Source: Pseudomonas sp. GM50
GTDB lineage: Bacteria; Pseudomonadota; Gammaproteobacteria; Pseudomonadales; Pseudomonadaceae
Assembly (NCBI RefSeq): GCF_000282375.1
Contig: NZ_AKJK01000065.1
Coordinates: 1 to 41,610, forward strand
Length of the DNA stretch: 41,610 nt
Direction: 5' to 3'
This document shows, piece after piece, positions 8,501-15,339 of this stretch. Below the pieces are notes generated by a model. The model searched no databases and had not been told where the DNA came from. It saw only the letters and a program-made list of their open reading frames with translations. Made by a program: the position numbers and the translations under genes. The stretch's first letter is position 1. Every line of letters starts with the position of its first letter.

Positions 8501-10480
8501 AATGTCCAGGAAGACAGCATCACTGTAGTGGGCGTCGGCGACATGGCCGGTGACGTGTTCGGTAACGGCTTGCTGATGTCCGAGAAGCTGCAACTGGTCG
8601 CAGCGTTCAACCACCTGCACATCTTCATTGACCCGAACCCGGAGCCAGCCAACAGCTTCGCCGAGCGTCAACGTCTGTTCGATCTGCCGCGTTCGGCGTG
8701 GTCGGACTACGACACCAGCATCATGTCCGAAGGCGGCGGGATCTTCTCCCGTAGCGCAAAAAGCATCGCGATTTCCCCGCAGATGAAAGAGCGCTTCGAC
8801 ATTCAGGCTGACAAGCTGACCCCGACCGAACTGCTGAATGCCTTGCTCAAGGCACCGGTAGACCTGTTGTGGAACGGCGGTATCGGTACTTACGTCAAAG
8901 CCAGCAGCGAAAGCCACGCCGATGTCGGCGACAAGGCCAACGATGCACTGCGCGTGAACGGCAACGAACTGCGCTGCAAAGTCGTGGGCGAGGGCGGTAA
9001 CCTCGGTATGACTCAGCTGGGTCGTGTCGAATTCGGCCTCAATGGCGGCGGTTCCAACACCGACTTCATCGACAACGCCGGTGGTGTGGACTGCTCCGAC
9101 CACGAAGTGAACATCAAGATCCTGCTGAACGAAGTGGTTCATGCCGGTGACATGACCGACAAGCAACGTAACCAGTTGCTGGCGAGCATGACCGATGAAG
9201 TCGGTAACCTGGTGCTCGGCAACAACTACAAGCAGACTCAGGCACTGTCCCTGGCGGCACGCCGAGCCTTGCCGCGGATTGCCGAATACAAGCGTCTGAT
9301 GAACGATCTGGAAGGCCGCGGCAAGCTGGATCGCGCCATCGAGTTCCTGCCGGCTGAAGAGGCGATCAACGAGCGCGTCGCGGCGGGCCATGGCCTGACC
9401 CGTGCCGAGTTGTCGGTACTGATCTCCTACAGCAAGATCGACCTCAAGGAAGCGCTGCTCAACTCCCTGGTGCCGGACGATGACTACCTGACCCGCGACA
9501 TGGAAACCGCTTTCCCGCCGACGCTGGTGAGCAAGTTCTCCGATGCCATGCGCCGTCACCGTCTGAAGCGTGAAATCGTCAGCACCCAGATCGCCAACGA
9601 TCTGGTGAACCACATGGGCATCACCTTCGTTCAACGACTCAAAGAGTCGACCGGCATGAGCCCGGCGAATGTTGCGGGGGCATATGTAATAGTTCGGGAT
9701 ATCTTCCACCTCCCGCACTGGTTCCGGCAGATAGAAGCCCTGGATTATCAGGTATCGGCCGACGTCCAACTGGAGCTGATGGATGAGCTGATGCGTCTGG
9801 GCCGCCGCGCTACGCGCTGGTTCCTGCGCAGCCGTCGCAACGAGCAGAATGCTGCCCGTGACGTCGCGCACTTCGGTCCGCACCTGGCGGCGTTGGGCCT
9901 CAAGCTCGACGAACTGCTGGAAGGCCCGACCCGTGAAGGCTGGCAGACCCGCTACCAGGCCTACGTCGCTGCTGGCGTGCCTGAGTTGCTGGCGCGCATG
10001 GTTGCAGGCACCACTCACCTGTACACCTTGCTGCCGATCATCGAAGCTTCGGATGTGACCGGTCAGAACGCAGCCGACGTGGCCAAGGCCTACTTCGCCG
10101 TGGGCAGCGCGCTGGACATCACCTGGTACCTGCAACAGATCAGCGCTCTGCCGGTTGAAAACAACTGGCAGGCCCTGGCCCGTGAAGCGTTCCGTGATGA
10201 CGTCGATTGGCAACAACGTGCGATCACCATCTCCGTCCTGCAACAGGGCGACGGCACCCAGGACGTGGAAACACGCTTGGCGCTGTGGATGGAAGAGCAC
10301 GAAGGCATGATCGAACGCTGGCGCGCCATGCTGGTGGAAATCCGTGCCGCCAACGGCACCGACTACGCCATGTACGCGGTGGCCAACCGCGAACTGCTGG
10401 ATCTGGCGTTGAGCGGTCAAGCGGTAGTGCCTGCTGCTGTCACTAGCAGTGCGGACGCCGAGCTGGAGCCGGCTGCCTGA
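5573..10480 (+). CDS. gdhB: NAD-dependent glutamate dehydrogenase (large, about 180 kDa type)
   Basis: A 1635-residue protein, close to the roughly 1620 residues of P. aeruginosa GdhB. It oxidatively deaminates glutamate to 2-oxoglutarate and ammonium with NAD+, and serves catabolism of arginine and glutamate. The start at 5573 (MAFFTAASKADFQ) has GGAG 8 bases upstream; the frame is open further 5' but that part lacks a start signal. The N-terminal half is the regulatory region with ACT-like segments. The catalytic domain has GGLRWSDREEDFRTEVLG near residue 817, VPVGAKGGF near 849, AADKGTATFSDIAN, and the nucleotide-binding GVGDMAGDVFGNG near 986. It is monocistronic, with a terminator 20 bases after the stop. 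A nearly full-length antisense open frame is a codon-bias shadow. Confidence 0.97.
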   Translation: MAFFTAASKADFQHQLQAALAQHISEQALPQVALFAEQFFGIISLDELTQRRLSDLAGCTLSAWRLLERFDHAHPQVRVYNPDYERHGWQSTHTAVEVLHHDLPFLVDSVRTELNRRGYSIHTLQTTVLSVRRGSKGELLEILPKGTQGEGILQESLMYLEIDRCANTAELNVLTKELEQVLGEVRVAVADFEPMKAKVQQLIEGIDNSQFIINADEKSEIKSFLEWLVGNHFTFLGYEEFVVGEDQNGGHIEYDQNSFLGLTKLLRAGLTVDDLRIEDYAVNYLREPTPLSFAKAAHPSRVHRPAYPDYVSIRQIDADGKVIKECRFMGLYTSSVYGESVRVIPYIRRKVEIIEQRSGFQAKAHLGKELAQVLEVLPRDDLFQTPVDELFTTVMSIVQIQERNKIRVFLRKDPYGRFCYCLAYVPRDIYSTEVRQKIQQVLMDRLKASDCEFWTFFSESVLARVQLILRVDPKNRLDIDPVLLEKEVVQACRSWQDDYASLVVESFGEAQGTNVLADFPKGFPAGYRERFAAHSAVVDMQHLLSLKESNPLVMSFYQPLGQVSGQRELHCKLYHADTPLALSDVLPILENLGLRVLGEFPYRLRHNSGREFWIHDFAFTAAEGLELDIQQLNDTLQDAFVHIVRGDAENDAFNRLVLTAGLPWRDVALLRAYARYMKQIRLGFDLGYIASTLNNHTDIARELTRLFKTRFYLARKLGTDDLEDKQQRLEHAILAALDDVQVLNEDRILRRYLDLIKATLRTNFYQTDAHGQNKSYFSFKFNPHQIPELPKPVPKFEIFVYSPRVEGVHLRFGNVARGGLRWSDREEDFRTEVLGLVKAQQVKNSVIVPVGAKGGFLPRRLPLGGSRDEIAAEGIACYRIFISGLLDITDNLKDGALVPPANVVRHDDDDPYLVVAADKGTATFSDIANGIAIDYGFWLGDAFASGGSAGYDHKKMGITAKGAWVGVQRHFRERGINVQEDSITVVGVGDMAGDVFGNGLLMSEKLQLVAAFNHLHIFIDPNPEPANSFAERQRLFDLPRSAWSDYDTSIMSEGGGIFSRSAKSIAISPQMKERFDIQADKLTPTELLNALLKAPVDLLWNGGIGTYVKASSESHADVGDKANDALRVNGNELRCKVVGEGGNLGMTQLGRVEFGLNGGGSNTDFIDNAGGVDCSDHEVNIKILLNEVVHAGDMTDKQRNQLLASMTDEVGNLVLGNNYKQTQALSLAARRALPRIAEYKRLMNDLEGRGKLDRAIEFLPAEEAINERVAAGHGLTRAELSVLISYSKIDLKEALLNSLVPDDDYLTRDMETAFPPTLVSKFSDAMRRHRLKREIVSTQIANDLVNHMGITFVQRLKESTGMSPANVAGAYVIVRDIFHLPHWFRQIEALDYQVSADVQLELMDELMRLGRRATRWFLRSRRNEQNAARDVAHFGPHLAALGLKLDELLEGPTREGWQTRYQAYVAAGVPELLARMVAGTTHLYTLLPIIEASDVTGQNAADVAKAYFAVGSALDITWYLQQISALPVENNWQALAREAFRDDVDWQQRAITISVLQQGDGTQDVETRLALWMEEHEGMIERWRAMLVEIRAANGTDYAMYAVANRELLDLALSGQAVVPAAVTSSADAELEPAA

Positions 10481-10498
10481 TAAGCGCTGAATGAAGAA

Positions 10499-10531
10499 AG
10501 CCCCGTCTCGAAAGAGATGGGGCTTTTTTTT
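10499..10531 (+). terminator. Rho-independent terminator of gdhB
   Basis: An 11-base-pair stem (AGCCCCGTCTC against GAGATGGGGCT, one G-U pair) with a GAAA loop is followed by a run of eight T residues counting the last stem base. It starts about 20 bases after the gdhB stop. Confidence 0.95.
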
Positions 10532-10558
10532 GTCTGAAGGTTTTGTGGTGTCTGGTCG

Positions 10559-10662
10559 GGCCTCTTCGCGGGCAAGCCTCGCTCCTACAGGTTTTGCGTT
10601 GAACGCCGATTTTGTGGTCACCCGCAATCCCCGTAGGAGCGAGGCTTGCCCGCGAAGAGGCC
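10559..10662. repeat. REPIN, type A
   Basis: Inverted arms at 10559-10591 and 10631-10662 carry the same core as the element at 4603-4702 (CGCGGGCAAGCCTCGCTCC). It lies directly downstream of the gdhB terminator. Confidence 0.9.
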
Positions 10663-10810
10663 ATCAGCCGCACCGAGACTTTTTTAGGTACGGCGCTCAG
10701 TTCTCCAAAGGAATCAACACTTTCTCATCCGGGGCCAACACCATGAACACGAAGCAGCCCCAAAATCGGTGGACGCGCAGGACAATGCAGACTGCGTTCG
10801 CCGGATTTAC

Positions 10811-10852
10811 GTCTGCTGCGCAGACGAGCGGGAGCAAGCTCCCTCGCCACAG
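10811..10852. repeat. Single REP with adjoining small hairpin
   Basis: GTCTGC-TGC-GCAGAC (10811-10825) forms a small hairpin, followed at 10827-10852 by a REP arm (GGGAGCAAGCTCCCTCGCC) related to the type B elements at 13366 and 24116. Only one arm is present. It abuts the stop codon of the ABM-domain gene and may end its transcript. Confidence 0.7.
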
Positions 10853-10859
10853 GTGTTTG

Positions 10860-11153
10860 TCAGACGATTGGAAAGCTGTTGAAGTCGACGGCATTGGCCA
10901 GTCGGCTGTCGATCAGGCCGATAAAGCCTTGCACTTCGGGGCAGTTGAAATGCGATTGCATGGCCGCTTCCGATTGCCAGCGGGCGCTGACTGTCCAGCG
11001 GGTGTCGTCCTCGGGGCAGCGGTCGACCATATAGGAGTCACAGCCCGGAAGTTCGCGCAGGGTGTCGACAATCTTTTGCAGTTGCTTACCCAGTTCGTCC
11101 GAGCGGCCGGCGGCAGCCTGCACCTTTACGGTGTTGATCACTTCGTTGGACAT
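10860..11153 (-). CDS. Antibiotic biosynthesis monooxygenase (ABM) domain protein
   Basis: A 97-residue protein that fits the ABM dimeric alpha-beta barrel fold: an N-terminal strand (VINTVKVQAAAG), a helix (SDELGKQLQKIVDTLREL), then GCDSYMVDRCPEDDTRWTVSARWQSEAAMQSHFNCPEVQGF, the typical pattern of conversational residues and the helix around the H. Family members are small cofactor-free quinol monooxygenases or haem-degrading enzymes; the substrate cannot be read from sequence. AGGAG lies 8 bases before the ATG at 11153. It is on the same strand as, and downstream of, the MocR regulator (123-base gap), possibly but not clearly in one transcript. Confidence 0.85.
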   Translation of the reverse strand: MSNEVINTVKVQAAAGRSDELGKQLQKIVDTLRELPGCDSYMVDRCPEDDTRWTVSARWQSEAAMQSHFNCPEVQGFIGLIDSRLANAVDFNSFPIV

Positions 11154-11276
11154 TGCTCACACTCCTGAATCAGGCCGGACGAATCCTGCTCACTGAGGGA
11201 TAACGCCCAGTCAGGATAGGCCTGCCCCCCCAGACCGCCAATAGCCAATCGCCGGATAAAGCCACAGACCAATCCC

Positions 11277-12710
11277 TCAACCGAGCTGCTGCAAAATGTC
11301 CCTCAAGCGGTCCAGGGCGATGTCGATGTCCAGGGTTTCGATCGCGCCGAACCCCAGGAAAAGCCCGGCCTGAGGCGCTTGCTGGTAAAAAAAGCTGTCC
11401 AGGGCATAGAGCCCCACTTCGACTTTTCTTGCCAATTCGATCACCAATGGAATATCGACCGGCACCTTACACAGCACCGCCATGTGGAACCCGGCCGTGG
11501 TCGGCACCGCTTCAAACCACGGCGAAAGGTCGCCCGCCATGCGCGCCAGGATCCGTTCACGACGCCCGGCGTATATCGTATGGCAGCGCCGGATGTGCTT
11601 GAGCAGACAGCCCTCGGCGATGAACTTGGCGAGCGCCCATTGGGGCAGGGTGGAGGTATGCAGGTCGGTGAGTTGCTTGGCGCGGATCACCGCTTCGAGA
11701 ATCGCCGGCGGCAAAATCGCGTAGCCGAGCCGCAGCTCCGGCAACAAGGTCTTCGAGAAAGTGCCGACGTAGGCGACGATACCGCGCTGATCCAGGCTTT
11801 GCAGCGAGTCGGTGGGCCGGCCTTCGTAGCGGAATTCGCTGTCGTAGTCGTCTTCGATGATGATCGCCCCCAGCTCATAGGCCCTGGCGAGCAGGGCTTC
11901 CCGGCGGGCCTGGCTTAAGGGCATGCCCAAGGGGAACTGGTGGGACGGGGTGACGTAAATCAGCCGGGTGCCGTCGGGAATGTGCTCGACCTGAATACCT
12001 TGCGCATCCACCGGCACGCCGACCACCGTCGCGCCATGGCTCCCGAACAACAGACGCGCCGGCGGGTAGCCGGGGTCTTCCATGGCCACGAGGCTGCCCG
12101 GTTGGGTCAGCACCCGGGAAATCAGGTCCAGCGCCTGCTGCGCGCCGTTGCACACCACCACGTCCTCGTCCTGACAATTGACCCCGCGCGAAAACGCGAT
12201 GTGCCGTGCGATCGCATTGCGCAGCGCCGGCAGGCCTTCGGGCAGGCTATAGAAACCTTTGGAGCCGGCAATCTGGCGCAAGGCATGGGAAGTGCAGCGG
12301 CGCCAATCGTCCTGCGGGAACTGGCCCTTGCTGGTGGCGCCACCAATGAACTCGTAACGCAACGAACCTTCCAGCGTCGGGTGGCGCAAGAATGTCGGCA
12401 GGTTGCGCCAGCGTTCGATGACCTCAAAGCTCGCCAGCTCCGAGTGGCTCTGCTTGTGGACGATTTTCGCCGCCCGGGCATTGACGTAAGTGCCTTTGCC
12501 GATCACCCCGGTGAGGAAGTTCTCATAGGTCAGTTGCGCATACGTGTCGGAAATGGTCTTGCGCGAAATCCCCAGCTGTTCGGCCAGCAAACGGCTGGGC
12601 GGCAGCTGCGTCCCGGCTGTCAGGCGACCGGATTCAATGGCGTCGCGCAGTTGCCGGTACAACTGGCCTGTAAGGTCCTTGCGGCCGTTGATGACAACAT
12701 GAAGTTCCAT
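11277..12710 (-). CDS. MocR/PdxR-family transcriptional regulator (GntR HTH plus aminotransferase-like domain)
   Basis: A 477-residue fusion protein. Residues about 10-75 form a GntR-type winged helix (GQLYRQLRDAIESGRL, LPPSRLLAEQLGISRKTI, GKGTYVNA). Residues about 110-475 form a fold-type I aminotransferase-like domain with the PLP-binding lysine in GTFSKTLLP (K320) and the EDPGYPPAR and IIEDDYDSEFRYEGRP motifs. Such proteins use PLP or an external aldimine as effector rather than as a catalyst. It is divergent from the AhpD-like gene at 12916, the usual arrangement in which a MocR regulator activates its neighbour. Overall length and motifs are complete. Confidence 0.93.
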   Translation of the reverse strand: MELHVVINGRKDLTGQLYRQLRDAIESGRLTAGTQLPPSRLLAEQLGISRKTISDTYAQLTYENFLTGVIGKGTYVNARAAKIVHKQSHSELASFEVIERWRNLPTFLRHPTLEGSLRYEFIGGATSKGQFPQDDWRRCTSHALRQIAGSKGFYSLPEGLPALRNAIARHIAFSRGVNCQDEDVVVCNGAQQALDLISRVLTQPGSLVAMEDPGYPPARLLFGSHGATVVGVPVDAQGIQVEHIPDGTRLIYVTPSHQFPLGMPLSQARREALLARAYELGAIIIEDDYDSEFRYEGRPTDSLQSLDQRGIVAYVGTFSKTLLPELRLGYAILPPAILEAVIRAKQLTDLHTSTLPQWALAKFIAEGCLLKHIRRCHTIYAGRRERILARMAGDLSPWFEAVPTTAGFHMAVLCKVPVDIPLVIELARKVEVGLYALDSFFYQQAPQAGLFLGFGAIETLDIDIALDRLRDILQQLG

Positions 12711-12915
12711 ACCGGCGGGGCTCCCTGGGCGGTTGAGGCGACTGTGCGTCGCGCCAGATTACCCGCATGAACGGCTGCGCAGAAGTTGCGTGGGCGAAAA
12801 ACCTGCGATTGGCCTGCTGCCGGGCGGTCCATGGTTTTTTCGACGAATTGGACCTGTGACGCCCGCGGATCAGCCTCTACCTTGGAGTCACCTATCCGAT
12901 CCACGAGGTCGCCCC
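12711..12915. promoter_or_regulatory. Divergent promoter region of the MocR regulator and AhpD-like gene
   Basis: This 205-base region separates the two divergent genes. ATTGGCCTG (12808-12816) and ATTGGACCTG (12847-12856) are near direct repeats 39 bases apart, the kind of arrangement MocR regulators bind. GCGAC-N5-GTCGC near 12738-12752 is a short inverted repeat. No convincing -35/-10 pair was found. Confidence 0.4.
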
Positions 12916-13356
12916 ATGAACTCCCGTCTGGATTACTACAGCGCATCGCCCAAAGCGATGAAAGCCATGATCGCCATGGAGGCCTTGACCCGCGACCTGA
13001 GCATCGAACCGGCCTTGTTGAACCTGATCAAAATCCGCGCCTCGCAGCTCAATGGCTGCGCCTTCTGCACCGACATGCATTGCGTGGACGCGCGCCGCTT
13101 CGGCGAGAGCGATCGCCGGCTGTACGCGATCGTAGTCTGGCGCGACAGCAACTTTTTCAACCCTCGGGAGCGGGCTGCCCTGGCCTGGACCGAAGCGGTG
13201 ACCCTGCTCTCGCAAAGTCACGTGCCGGACGACGTTTACGCTCAGGCCCGGGAGCAGTTCAGCGAAGGTGAACTGGTCGACCTGACAATGGCTGTCAGCA
13301 CCATCAACAGCTGGAATCGCCTGGCGGTGAGCTTTCGGCAAACGCCCAGTGATTGA
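12916..13356 (+). CDS. AhpD-like carboxymuconolactone decarboxylase family protein
   Basis: A 146-residue protein starting at 12916 with GAGG 7 bases upstream; the open frame extends further 5' but has no start signal there. It carries the AhpD core motif CxxCxxxH: C48, C51 and H55 in NGCAFCTDMH, so it probably has a redox-active cysteine pair and peroxidase or disulfide-reductase activity. The region FNPRERAALAWTEAVTLL and the C-terminal AVSTINSWNRLAVSFR helix are also typical of the family. It is divergent from a MocR-type regulator, which probably controls it. A type B REPIN follows 10 bases after the stop. Confidence 0.92.
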   Translation: MNSRLDYYSASPKAMKAMIAMEALTRDLSIEPALLNLIKIRASQLNGCAFCTDMHCVDARRFGESDRRLYAIVVWRDSNFFNPRERAALAWTEAVTLLSQSHVPDDVYAQAREQFSEGELVDLTMAVSTINSWNRLAVSFRQTPSD

Positions 13357-13365
13357 GCCGAGCAA

Positions 13366-13489
13366 CTGTGGCGAGGGGGCTTGCCCCCGTTCGGCTGCGA
13401 AGCAGTCGTAAACCCAGGCAACTCGGTGGGTCTGAAAGAATGCAGGGGGCCGCTTCGCGACCCAACGGGGGCAAGCCCCCTCGCCACAG
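13366..13489. repeat. REPIN, type B
   Basis: Perfectly complementary 26-base arms at 13366-13391 and 13464-13489 (core GGCGAGGGGGCTTGCCCCC) enclose a 72-base centre with further short pairing. It is closely similar to the element at 24116-24250, including parts of the centre (GGGGGCCGCTTCGC). It lies between two convergent genes. Confidence 0.9.
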
Positions 13490-13522
13490 ATGCAGGGGGA
13501 CCGGCAGATTTCACGTGGCAGA

Positions 13523-13870
13523 TCACCTGCCATTAAGCAGCGGTGAAGTTGCACTCGCCGGTGCCGGCCGCTGCGGTTTCACCGATGTGCCAAAGGTATT
13601 GCCCATGCGCGTGCTGGTGGCGGCTGGTGTGGCCAGGCCCAACTGATGGGGTGGCCGCTTGTTGATCGGCACGTTCATCGCCTGCTGATTTTTCTGCTCC
13701 GCCGTGGCACCCGCCGGGTTGTTGCCCATCTGCTGGCTGAGGCAGTTGTAGTCCGGCGCCTTGTAGCCACCGACCGTCACTTCGACGCAGCCCTGTGGTT
13801 GTTCGGCGTGAGCCAGCGACAGCCCGCTTATCAGCAGCACGCCCGCTGCAAGGCTCGATAGATGTTTCAT
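13523..13870 (-). CDS. Small secreted hypothetical protein
   Basis: A 115-residue protein with a clear Sec signal peptide (MKHLSSLAAGVLLISGLSLAHA, likely cut after residue 22). The start at 13870 is chosen for its signal peptide and the GGAGG 6 bases upstream; a longer frame to 13960 adds a basic, non-signal extension. The mature part is about 93 residues, has two cysteines (C28, C43), and ends in a low-complexity Pro/Ala/Ser region. The function is not recognised. It is divergent from vreA across about 190 bases, so it could share the regulatory region of the phosphate/Vre island, but this is inference only. Confidence 0.75.
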   Translation of the reverse strand: MKHLSSLAAGVLLISGLSLAHAEQPQGCVEVTVGGYKAPDYNCLSQQMGNNPAGATAEQKNQQAMNVPINKRPPHQLGLATPAATSTRMGNTFGTSVKPQRPAPASATSPLLNGR

Positions 13871-13963
13871 TGAAGGCCTCCTGGCCGGCCACAAAGGGGC
13901 CGCTCTGGAGCGTGAGTCTAGAGCAATGCGCTTGAACGGCGCGTGATGGTTTTTTTGCACCGG

Positions 13964-13981
13964 CCGTCACATCAGGTTCAT
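13964..13981 (+). promoter_or_regulatory. Weak candidate Pho box upstream of vreA
   Basis: CCGTCAC-ATCA-GGTTCAT matches the PhoB direct-repeat pattern CTGTCAT-N4-CTGTCAT at 5 of 7 and 4 of 7 positions. In P. aeruginosa vreAIR is induced by phosphate starvation through PhoB, which makes a box here plausible. The match alone is weak, and the -10 spacing is not convincing. Confidence 0.3.
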
Positions 13982-14061
13982 ATACAGCCCTCAGGATGAC
14001 GGTTTTCAGGGGTACGTCAGCCGTGCAGCGAGGCAGAGCCAGGGACGGGCGCCAGTTTTTA

Positions 14062-14745
14062 ATGACTCACGTTCGCCAGGCTTGCCTGGCGTTGCTGTTT
14101 TGGTTGATGTCATCGGCAGTGTCCGCAGGTCCGGTCGATCCACGCACACCACTGGAACTGGACATCCCGGCCCAGGCATTGGCCAGCGCGCTTGAGCGGT
14201 TCAGCCGCTCCACCGGCATGGCGGTGCTGGTGGATCGCCAGCTGACCCGCGGTCGTCGTTCGGTCGCCGTGAAAGGACACTTGAATGCTACCGATGCGTT
14301 GAGCCTGATGCTCAGCGGCAGCGGGTTGATGGCGCGGTATGCCCGAGCGGATGCCTTCACCTTGCAGGTGGCGCAGGTCGCCGAGGTGCCCACGGTGTCA
14401 GGCACAGTCACAAACAATGCGCCGCTTGCGGGCGGCAGTTATGCGACGGCGATTCAATCAGCGCTCGAACGTCGCTTGTGTCGCTCGCCGTTGACCCGCC
14501 CGGGCAGTTTTCGGGCGTTGTTGCAACTGTGGATCGGCCGTGACGGTGTGGTGCAGTACAGCCGCCTGGTCAGTTCCACAGGTGATGTTCAGCGCGACTC
14601 GGCGCTGGTGGAAAGTTTACGCAACCTCAGAATAGAACGCCCGGCGCCCAGCTCCTTAGGTCAGCCGGTCACGCTGCTTTTGCTACCGGACTCGTCAGGA
14701 AAACGCATGGAATGCACACAATGGGAAGGAGTTTCCGGGGGATGA
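14062..14745 (+). CDS. vreA: VreA-like STN-domain periplasmic signalling protein
   Basis: About 227 residues from the ATG at 14062, which starts a signal peptide (MTHVRQACLALLFWLMSSAVSA). A longer frame from 13996 is possible, and neither start has a strong ribosome site. After the signal peptide comes a secretin/TonB short N-terminal (STN) domain (LDIPAQALASALERFSRSTG, then VAVKGHLNATDALSLMLSGSGL), the signalling domain of FecA/FpvA-type receptors, but there is no beta-barrel. The C-terminal part (WIGRDGVVQYSRLVSSTGD, then a helix) resembles the TonB C-terminal fold. This architecture and the following sigma/anti-sigma pair match P. aeruginosa VreA. It should act in the periplasm, upstream of VreR. 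Its stop overlaps the vreI start. Confidence 0.85.
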   Translation: MTHVRQACLALLFWLMSSAVSAGPVDPRTPLELDIPAQALASALERFSRSTGMAVLVDRQLTRGRRSVAVKGHLNATDALSLMLSGSGLMARYARADAFTLQVAQVAEVPTVSGTVTNNAPLAGGSYATAIQSALERRLCRSPLTRPGSFRALLQLWIGRDGVVQYSRLVSSTGDVQRDSALVESLRNLRIERPAPSSLGQPVTLLLLPDSSGKRMECTQWEGVSGG

Positions 14746-15287
14746 AAGACACCGGGCAAAGTTCGATGGTCAGGCTGTTCCTGACGTCCTATGACGATTT
14801 CAAGGTGCGCTTGCGCAGGCGCCTCGGTTCGGAGGATCTGGCCAACGACGTCCTGCACGAAACCTACCTGCGGGTCGACCGCATGGAAGCCCCGCCGAAC
14901 ATCGCGCAACCCAATGCCTACCTCTATCGCATGGCCCTGAACATTGCTGCCGACCGGCGCCAGTCGGACGCCCGGTTGCTGACCGGCAGCGAGGTGGAGG
15001 AGTTGTTGCAGGTGTCCGACGAAGCGCTCGACCCGGCACGGGTGGTGGGCGGTCAGAAGGAAATTCAGTCGCTGCTCAAAGCGCTGTACGAGTTGCCGGC
15101 GCGTCGGCGCAAGATATTTATCGCCGCGCGTCTGGAAGAGGCGCCGCACCTGGAAATCTCCCAGCGTTTCGGCATTTCGACACGGATGGTCGAGAAGGAA
15201 ATCAAAGCGGCCCTGGGTCATTGCGCCGCGCGCCTCGAAAGAAAAGTCATTCAGCGGTTCGGTCCCGGCGCGGGAAAACCGTCTTGA
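14742..15287 (+). CDS. vreI: VreI-like ECF sigma factor
   Basis: A 181-residue ECF sigma factor of the iron-starvation/FecI type. The start at 14742 overlaps the vreA stop (ATGA) and has AAGGAG 10 bases upstream; an upstream in-frame ATG at 14712 is less likely. Region 2 is seen in LRRRLGSEDLANDVLHETYLRV and NAYLYRMALNIAADRRQ, and region 4 in LYELPARRRKIFIAARLEEAPHLEISQRFGISTRMVEKEIKAAL with its helix-turn-helix. In P. aeruginosa VreI directs transcription of the hxc genes and the neighbouring exoprotein genes under low phosphate. It lies between vreA and the anti-sigma factor gene, as expected for a cell-surface signalling unit. Confidence 0.93.
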   Translation: MKDTGQSSMVRLFLTSYDDFKVRLRRRLGSEDLANDVLHETYLRVDRMEAPPNIAQPNAYLYRMALNIAADRRQSDARLLTGSEVEELLQVSDEALDPARVVGGQKEIQSLLKALYELPARRRKIFIAARLEEAPHLEISQRFGISTRMVEKEIKAALGHCAARLERKVIQRFGPGAGKPS

Positions 15288-15339
15288 TAGAAGAGTCCAG
15301 ATTAATCCGTGAGTACCCCCGCGCTTGAACATCTTCCGT

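Larger units (their letters stand above)
10481..10859. other. Intergenic region: terminator, REPIN, single REP
   Basis: This 379-base gap contains the gdhB terminator, a type A REPIN and a single REP, listed separately. Between the two REPs (about 10690-10810) no gene was supported. A short minus-strand frame ending in APDEKVLIPLEN is discussed among the rejected items. Confidence 0.6.

Noticed and set aside
5543..10627. A 1694-residue open frame antisense to gdhB
   Set aside because: It mirrors the codon bias of gdhB, is composition-like a shadow frame, and contains no recognisable domain or start signal; gdhB on the plus strand is certain.
10697..10894. Minus-strand frame ending in MVLAPDEKVLIPLEN
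   Set aside because: The end looks protein-like, but the 5' part runs through a REP element and the end of the ABM-domain gene, and there is no start signal. It might be a remnant of a gene, but the evidence is too thin to annotate.
13366..13489. Repeat pair considered as CRISPR or transposon ends
   Set aside because: The two copies are inverted arms of a single REPIN, with no repeat-spacer array, target duplication or transposase gene.
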